In this document: piece by piece, positions 5,437-8,114 of the stretch | How the letters are laid out: each line of letters starts with the position of its first letter | How positions within the stretch are numbered: the stretch's first letter is position 1 | Source: Caryophanales bacterium UBA1744 | GTDB lineage: Bacteria > Bacillota_I > Bacilli_A > RFN20 > CAG-826 | Direction: 5' to 3' | Assembly: GCA_002314915.1 (NCBI GenBank) | Contig: DCHU01000030.1 | Span: forward strand, 1 to 8,114 | Length of the DNA stretch: 8,114 nucleotides | Translations under genes and position numbers: made by a program | The notes under the pieces: generated by a model | Database searches by the model: none | What the model saw: only the letters and a program-made list of their open reading frames with translations | What the model was told of the DNA's origin: nothing

Positions 5437-6357
5437 TTATTTATTGCGTACGCGCGAGATTTCGACTTCAGCAAATTCTTTTAGTTCTTCGCCTCCAGTC
5501 TTCACTCTCTTACGTATTCTGTTCTTTCTTGGGTAACCCCATCCGTTCACCAACACATTTGGGCCAATAATGGAACCTGCATCGAAGTGCTTACTCATAA
5601 TTAGGGATACTGACAGTGATGACTTCTCTGGAGAATTAAACATCCATTTTAGAGCCCCGCCTATTGTGTATATCATTTTCCCAAATGATTGTAGAGCAAT
5701 AGGGGTCATTGATATACCTGGGTGATTCATCAAGACTGTAACGTTTGAGTTTTGTCTACTTGTTGCCAGGCTGTAAGTATATTTAGCTAAAGCCACCTTT
5801 GATCTAGCATAGACTTTGAAGTTTCCATAGTGTTTTGAATAGTAGAAGTCGTTGAAATCTATCTTCCCGAATCTATGGGCCAATGAGATGGTGTTAATTA
5901 AAGTAACGGGATGTCCTAACGTTTCAAGGTAAGGAAACAACTTTTCACAAATATAGTATGTACCGATAAAGTTGGTGCCCAACACCGCTTCAAAACCATC
6001 CGATGTCACTTCGCCTTTATGATGGAATATACCTGCATTATTCACGAATACATCGATATTTATCTTGTTGTTTGAGATTGTTTCGACAAACCTATCAATT
6101 GAATTGAGGGATGCTATATCCAGTTCAATCACATGGATGTTGGCGTTTGGATACTCATCTAATAAAGCTCTCTTAGCGGATTCAGCTTTGGATAAATTCC
6201 TGCACGCCATGATGACTGTTGCGCCGAGATAAACCATGGTTTCAGCAATCTTAAAACCAATTCCAGAATTGGCTCCTGTAACGACAACGGTTTTTTCATC
6301 CTGCCTTGTTATGTTGTGCTTATCCATCCAACGCGTGGTTTTCTTACTGAGGCTCAT
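5437..6357 (-). CDS. Short-chain dehydrogenase/reductase, retinol-dehydrogenase-like
   Basis: An NAD(P)-dependent oxidoreductase of the classical short-chain dehydrogenase fold, 306 residues. Motifs in order: cofactor loop TGANSGIG at residues 27-34, MACRN at 50-54 (the arginine favours NADP), LD at 79-80, NNAG at 106-109, catalytic N129, a serine at 158 in ISLAHRFGKIDF, and the YARSK active site at 183-187. The spacing of 25 residues from the serine to the tyrosine and the SLAH context match retinol-dehydrogenase/WWOX-type members rather than FabG-like ones. The substrate is unknown. I chose the ATG at 6357-6355: it has AAGGG about 6 bases upstream, while a longer reading to 6531 adds an unlike, Arg/Trp/His-rich stretch that overlaps the upstream gene. 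It lies just past a terminator, so its own promoter is unclear. Codon use is more mixed than in the neighbours. Confidence 0.9.
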   Translation of the reverse strand: MSLSKKTTRWMDKHNITRQDEKTVVVTGANSGIGFKIAETMVYLGATVIMACRNLSKAESAKRALLDEYPNANIHVIELDIASLNSIDRFVETISNNKINIDVFVNNAGIFHHKGEVTSDGFEAVLGTNFIGTYYICEKLFPYLETLGHPVTLINTISLAHRFGKIDFNDFYYSKHYGNFKVYARSKVALAKYTYSLATSRQNSNVTVLMNHPGISMTPIALQSFGKMIYTIGGALKWMFNSPEKSSLSVSLIMSKHFDAGSIIGPNVLVNGWGYPRKNRIRKRVKTGGEELKEFAEVEISRVRNK

Positions 6358-6386
6358 AACTGCCCTTACTTTAACACACGTTGGTA

Positions 6387-6415
6387 ATAAAAAAGAAGTC
6401 CTTAACGAACTTCTT
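6387..6415 (-). terminator. Intrinsic terminator after the degV-membrane protein pair
   Basis: On the minus strand AAGAAGTTC (6415-6407) pairs with GGACTTCTT (6401-6393), nine pairs with one U-G, around a five-base loop, followed by a T-tract to about 6387. The stem overlaps the stop codon of the membrane protein gene. It leaves only about 30 bases before the dehydrogenase start. Confidence 0.85.
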
Positions 6416-6701
6416 ATTTTTGTGTTGTTTGTCCGCCAAACGCTCCACCGATTATAGCTGTGATTCCAGCTATGCCACCGCCAAATATAAGCATGATGAC
6501 GAATGCGACAACTGCGATGACGAGGACACACCAGTAAGATCTAGCGAAGTTGCGTCTGTTGATGTTTCCGTTGCTGATGGAAAAGATGATAAGGAAGATA
6601 AAGCCTAAAACTGGAATGCTAAACAGAATGGATAATCCGAAGTAAGCCCAAGGGCTTAATGGACGATACTGTTCTGGCAATGACTGTTCTGAAAAACTCA
6701 T
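6414..6701 (-). CDS. Small membrane protein with two predicted helices, function unknown
   Basis: A 95-residue protein. Residues 1-15 are polar (start MSFSEQSLPE). Helix 1 spans about 18-42 (WAYFGLSILFSIPVLGFIFL), followed by a conserved-looking polar loop NGNINRRNFARSYW at 44-57, then helix 2 at about 58-85, ending in a glycine-rich tail. The layout SPWAYFG...NxNRRNFARSY resembles uncharacterised membrane proteins I recall from Clostridia and related gut Bacillota, but I can assign no function. The ATG at 6701 is preceded by AAAGGAG with good spacing; an upstream start at 6740 would overlap degV and lacks such a site. The gene begins 2 bases after the degV stop, with its ribosome binding site inside the last degV codons, so translation is probably coupled. 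A terminator overlaps its stop. Confidence 0.8.
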   Translation of the reverse strand: MSFSEQSLPEQYRPLSPWAYFGLSILFSIPVLGFIFLIIFSISNGNINRRNFARSYWCVLVIAVVAFVIMLIFGGGIAGITAIIGGAFGGQTTQK

Positions 6702-6703
6702 CG

Positions 6704-7573
6704 TTATCTCTCCTTTGCGTGGAAGCAGATGCCTGTGCAATCAGGTCCGCAGTGGGAACCGATTGTAGGGTTGATGTCGATGATCTTTACATCGATATCC
6801 TGACCATATTTCTCTTTAAGCTTATCAACGATGATGCCTGCTAATTCTCTGCATCCAGTTGATGCGACTGTGATTTCATACTTCTCAACTTCATCTCCGA
6901 TAGCTTCAACGTGGCTGAGAAGTTTCTCGATTGCTTTCTTTCTGCCTGTTGCCTTGTCTATTGATTCCATCTTGCCTTCTTTTGACATGTAGATGATTGG
7001 CTTAATGCCGATGATGTTACCCATGAATGCTGTGATTCCTGAGACGCGACCTGACTTGCCGAAGAACTTTAAGTTATCGGCATAGAAGTAGACTGCCCAG
7101 TGGAAGACATCTTCTTCAAGTTTCTTGAGAATCTCTTCAATTGTAGCGCCTTCTTTATACATCTTAGCGGCTGCTAAGACCTGTACACGTGAGACAAGGG
7201 TGATACCTTTGGTATCGAAGTGATAGAACTTTCTTTCTGGATACTTCTCCTCGAGTTCTTTGACAGCTAAGTACATCGCATTGTATGTACCGGACATTGA
7301 TTCGGAGAAGTGTACATATAAGACATCGTTTCCAGCAGCGAATTCAGGCTCAAATTTGTGGATGTATGACTCTGGGCTTAATGCAGATGTCTGTGGAATA
7401 ACGCCTTTTCTTAATAAGTCGTAGAATGGCTCTGGCTCAAATTCCTCAAAATCAACATAAGGGAATGTTTCTTTGCCATCGATTGTGTAAGGCATAGAAA
7501 TAAGTTTGATACCATATTCTTTGGCAACAGCAGGAGTGATGTCGCAGTCGGTATCTGTGAAAAATGTAAGCAT
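6704..7573 (-). CDS. DegV family protein (fatty-acid-binding)
   Basis: DegV/FakB proteins bind a fatty acid in a two-domain fold; FakB members present it to the kinase FakA for phosphorylation and entry into phospholipids. The 289-residue protein has the family N-terminus TDTDCDITP at residues 6-14, the fatty-acid head-group motif PQTSALSP (residues 60-67, Thr62-Ser63), the segment HFSESMSGTYNA (88-99), KSGRVSG, and a late IGSHCGPDC near residue 275 with extra cysteines down to ICFHAKER. The ATG at 7573 is preferred over a TTG at 7594 because AAAGGA lies 7-8 bases upstream. Whether it is a true FakB cannot be told, since no FakA gene is in view. It is the first gene of a pair with the small membrane protein, and its promoter is likely at 7608-7636. 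Confidence 0.94.
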   Translation of the reverse strand: MLTFFTDTDCDITPAVAKEYGIKLISMPYTIDGKETFPYVDFEEFEPEPFYDLLRKGVIPQTSALSPESYIHKFEPEFAAGNDVLYVHFSESMSGTYNAMYLAVKELEEKYPERKFYHFDTKGITLVSRVQVLAAAKMYKEGATIEEILKKLEEDVFHWAVYFYADNLKFFGKSGRVSGITAFMGNIIGIKPIIYMSKEGKMESIDKATGRKKAIEKLLSHVEAIGDEVEKYEITVASTGCRELAGIIVDKLKEKYGQDIDVKIIDINPTIGSHCGPDCTGICFHAKER

Positions 7574-7607
7574 ATATGATTCCTTTGTGTTCAAACTTGA
7601 CGTTAAA

Positions 7608-7636
7608 ACTCTATATGATTTACAGTTTCATGTCAA
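7608..7636 (-). promoter_or_regulatory. Candidate degV promoter
   Basis: On the minus strand a perfect TTGACA (7636-7631) is followed after 17 bases by TAGAGT (7613-7608, four of six matches), or after 15 bases by TATAGA (7615-7610). The start would fall near 7600, giving a short leader of about 30 bases. It is divergent from the tRNA promoter. Confidence 0.55.
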
Positions 7637-7696
7637 ATTTCGCGGGTTCAACGCGCGTGCGTATGTAAATAATTAAGAAAATAGTGATATTTCTAC

Positions 7697-7725
7697 TTGC
7701 TACACAAATATCATAGTTGTATATT
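7697..7725 (+). promoter_or_regulatory. Promoter of the tRNA cluster
   Basis: TTGCTA (7697-7702, four of six matches) lies 17 bases before TATATT (7720-7725, five of six matches). Transcription would start near 7732, only about 17 bases before the tRNA-Ile gene. The rest of the gap back to degV (7574-7696) holds the degV promoter and a small CG-rich patch with the palindrome ACGCGCGT at 7651-7658, with no other feature seen. Confidence 0.65.
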
Positions 7726-7731
7726 ATTAAA

Positions 7732-7743
7732 GCACTTCGGTGC
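7732..7743 (+). promoter_or_regulatory. UUCG-tetraloop hairpin at the start of the tRNA transcript
   Basis: GCAC-TTCG-GTGC forms a four-base-pair stem closed by the exceptionally stable C(UUCG)G tetraloop. It coincides with the predicted transcription start and ends 5 bases before the mature tRNA-Ile. It may insulate the precursor 5' end or help processing by RNase P; that role is inference. Confidence 0.5.
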
Positions 7744-7748
7744 GGTGT

Positions 7749-7825
7749 GGGCCTTTAGCTCAGATGGTTAGAGCGTGCGCTTGATAAGCGCAAGGTCGAT
7801 GGTTCGAGCCCATTAAGGCCCACCA
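7749..7825 (+). tRNA. tRNA-Ile(GAT)
   Basis: Decodes AUC and AUU isoleucine codons. A 77-base cloverleaf: acceptor arms GGGCCTT and AAGGCCC (7815-7821), D arm with GCTC/GAGC, anticodon stem TGCGC/GCGCA around the loop TTGATAA (anticodon GAT), T arm GATGG-TTCGAGC-CCATT with one G-U pair, discriminator A and an encoded CCA (7823-7825). First gene of the cluster. Confidence 0.97.
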
Positions 7826-7836
7826 ACTTAAAATAT

Positions 7837-7867
7837 AATGTTTGGTCGAAATCAAACGTTGTATAAT
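7837..7867 (+). promoter_or_regulatory. Possible second promoter with a dyad between tRNA-Ile and tRNA-Val
   Basis: A perfect -10 box TATAAT (7862-7867) lies in the 69-base gap, with no clear -35 box at the usual distance (TGTTTG at 7839-7844 is poor). The place of the -35 and spacer is taken by an inverted repeat, AATGTTTG (7837-7844) and CAAACGTT (7853-7860), with one position that pairs only as U-G. Either an activator-dependent promoter or an RNA hairpin between two tRNAs would fit. Confidence 0.4.
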
Positions 7868-7873
7868 TGCGGT

Positions 7874-7888
7874 GTTCTACGAGAGAAC
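7874..7888 (+). promoter_or_regulatory. Hairpin just upstream of tRNA-Val
   Basis: GTTCT (7874-7878) pairs with AGAAC (7884-7888) around ACGAG, with flanking GG and CC that could lengthen the stem past one mismatch. It starts where a transcript from the TATAAT at 7862 would begin, mirroring the UUCG hairpin before tRNA-Ile. Confidence 0.35.
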
Positions 7889-7894
7889 CCCCTT

Positions 7895-7969
7895 GGGTGT
7901 TTAGCTCAGTGGGAGAGCGCTTCCTTCACACGGAAGAGGTCACAGGTTCGAAACCCGTAACACCCACCA
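7895..7969 (+). tRNA. tRNA-Val(CAC)
   Basis: Decodes the GUG valine codon. A 75-base cloverleaf: acceptor GGGTGTT/AACACCC, D arm GCTC/GAGC, anticodon stem CTTCC/GGAAG with the loop TTCACAC (anticodon CAC), T arm ACAGG-TTCGAAA-CCCGT, discriminator A and encoded CCA (7967-7969). The third T-stem pair is an A-C mismatch (positions 51 and 63 by standard numbering), the only defect in the fold. Confidence 0.94.
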
Positions 7970-7973
7970 AATT

Positions 7974-8049
7974 GCCGACCTAGCTCAATTGGCAGAGCAA
8001 CGCACTTGTAATGCGTAGGTTGCTGGTTCGATTCCGGTGGTCGGCACCA
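7974..8049 (+). tRNA. tRNA-Thr(TGT)
   Basis: Decodes ACA and related threonine codons. A 76-base cloverleaf: acceptor GCCGACC/GGTCGGC, D arm GCTC/GAGC, anticodon stem ACGCA/TGCGT with the loop CTTGTAA (anticodon TGT), T arm with GGTTCGATTCC, discriminator A and encoded CCA (8047-8049). Only 4 bases separate it from tRNA-Val, so the two are processed from one precursor. Confidence 0.97.
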
Positions 8050-8060
8050 CTCAGAAAATT

Positions 8061-8085
8061 AGCCTGGCGAAAGCTGGGCTTTTTT
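8061..8085 (+). terminator. Intrinsic terminator of the tRNA cluster
   Basis: AGCCTGGC (8061-8068) and GCTGGGCT (8073-8080) form an eight-pair stem with two adjacent G-U pairs, capped by a GAAA tetraloop and followed by six T counting the last stem base. It lies 11 bases after tRNA-Thr. The remaining 29 bases of the window show nothing recognisable. Confidence 0.92.
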
Positions 8086-8114
8086 CATGCGGTAAATTGT
8101 AATGTTAAGTGCAA

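Noticed and set aside
6358..6531. N-terminal extension of the dehydrogenase to 6531
   Set aside because: The added residues overlap the membrane protein gene, run through a terminator and match no SDR N-terminus; a good start with AAGGG exists at 6357.
7640..7660. CG-rich patch containing CGCGGGTTCAACGCG, which resembles a tRNA T arm
   Set aside because: The stem does not pair in T-arm register and no acceptor or anticodon arm surrounds it.
1..8114. CRISPR array, prophage or defence island
   Set aside because: No regularly spaced repeats, integrase, transposase, phage or nuclease genes are present; all sizeable frames are explained.

Overview
The window looks like chromosomal DNA of a low-to-moderate GC Bacillota-type bacterium. 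The grounds are strong AAAGGAG-type ribosome binding sites, intrinsic terminators after several genes, a DegV family gene, CCA-encoding tRNA genes, and sigma-A-like promoters. The standard genetic code is used: the phosphate transporter ends in TGA while TGG encodes Trp in several genes. This argues against a Mycoplasma-type code. I cannot name a genus. Nearly everything is housekeeping, and I found no defence system, prophage, CRISPR array or obvious novel multi-gene system.

Layout. Positions 1-2520 (minus strand) hold the end of a pyrimidine biosynthesis unit: pyrC (dihydroorotase) followed after 13 bases by carB (carbamoyl-phosphate synthase large chain), which runs off the left edge. Ahead of pyrC lies a short leader with a hairpin that buries the pyrC ribosome binding site, and a doubtful 32-codon ORF. 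Positions 2519-4230 (minus) hold a Na+/phosphate cotransporter-family protein with a C-terminal PhoU-like domain and its own terminator. It is divergent from rplM-rpsI (4472-5317, plus), the ribosomal protein L13/S9 operon. That operon has a near-consensus promoter, a perfect 14-bp palindrome in the promoter spacer, an 85-base leader and a strong terminator.

Positions 5437-7573 (minus) hold, in transcription order, degV (fatty-acid-binding DegV family), a small two-helix membrane protein starting 2 bases after degV and ending in a terminator, then a retinol-dehydrogenase-like short-chain dehydrogenase. Between rpsI and the dehydrogenase lies a 66-base stretch that may be a vestige of an insertion-sequence end. 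From 7697 to 8085 (plus) there is a tRNA cluster, Ile(GAT)-Val(CAC)-Thr(TGT), with a promoter, a UUCG-capped leader hairpin, a possible second promoter after tRNA-Ile, and a terminator.

Working together: carB and pyrC supply the first and third steps of de novo UMP synthesis. L13 and S9 feed 50S and 30S assembly. The tRNAs serve translation. The transporter handles inorganic phosphate or a similar anion, and DegV probably handles fatty-acid entry into phospholipid synthesis. The most interesting points are regulatory: the pyrC leader hairpin, the palindrome in the rplM promoter with a possible shared divergent -35 region, and the structured starts of the tRNA transcripts.
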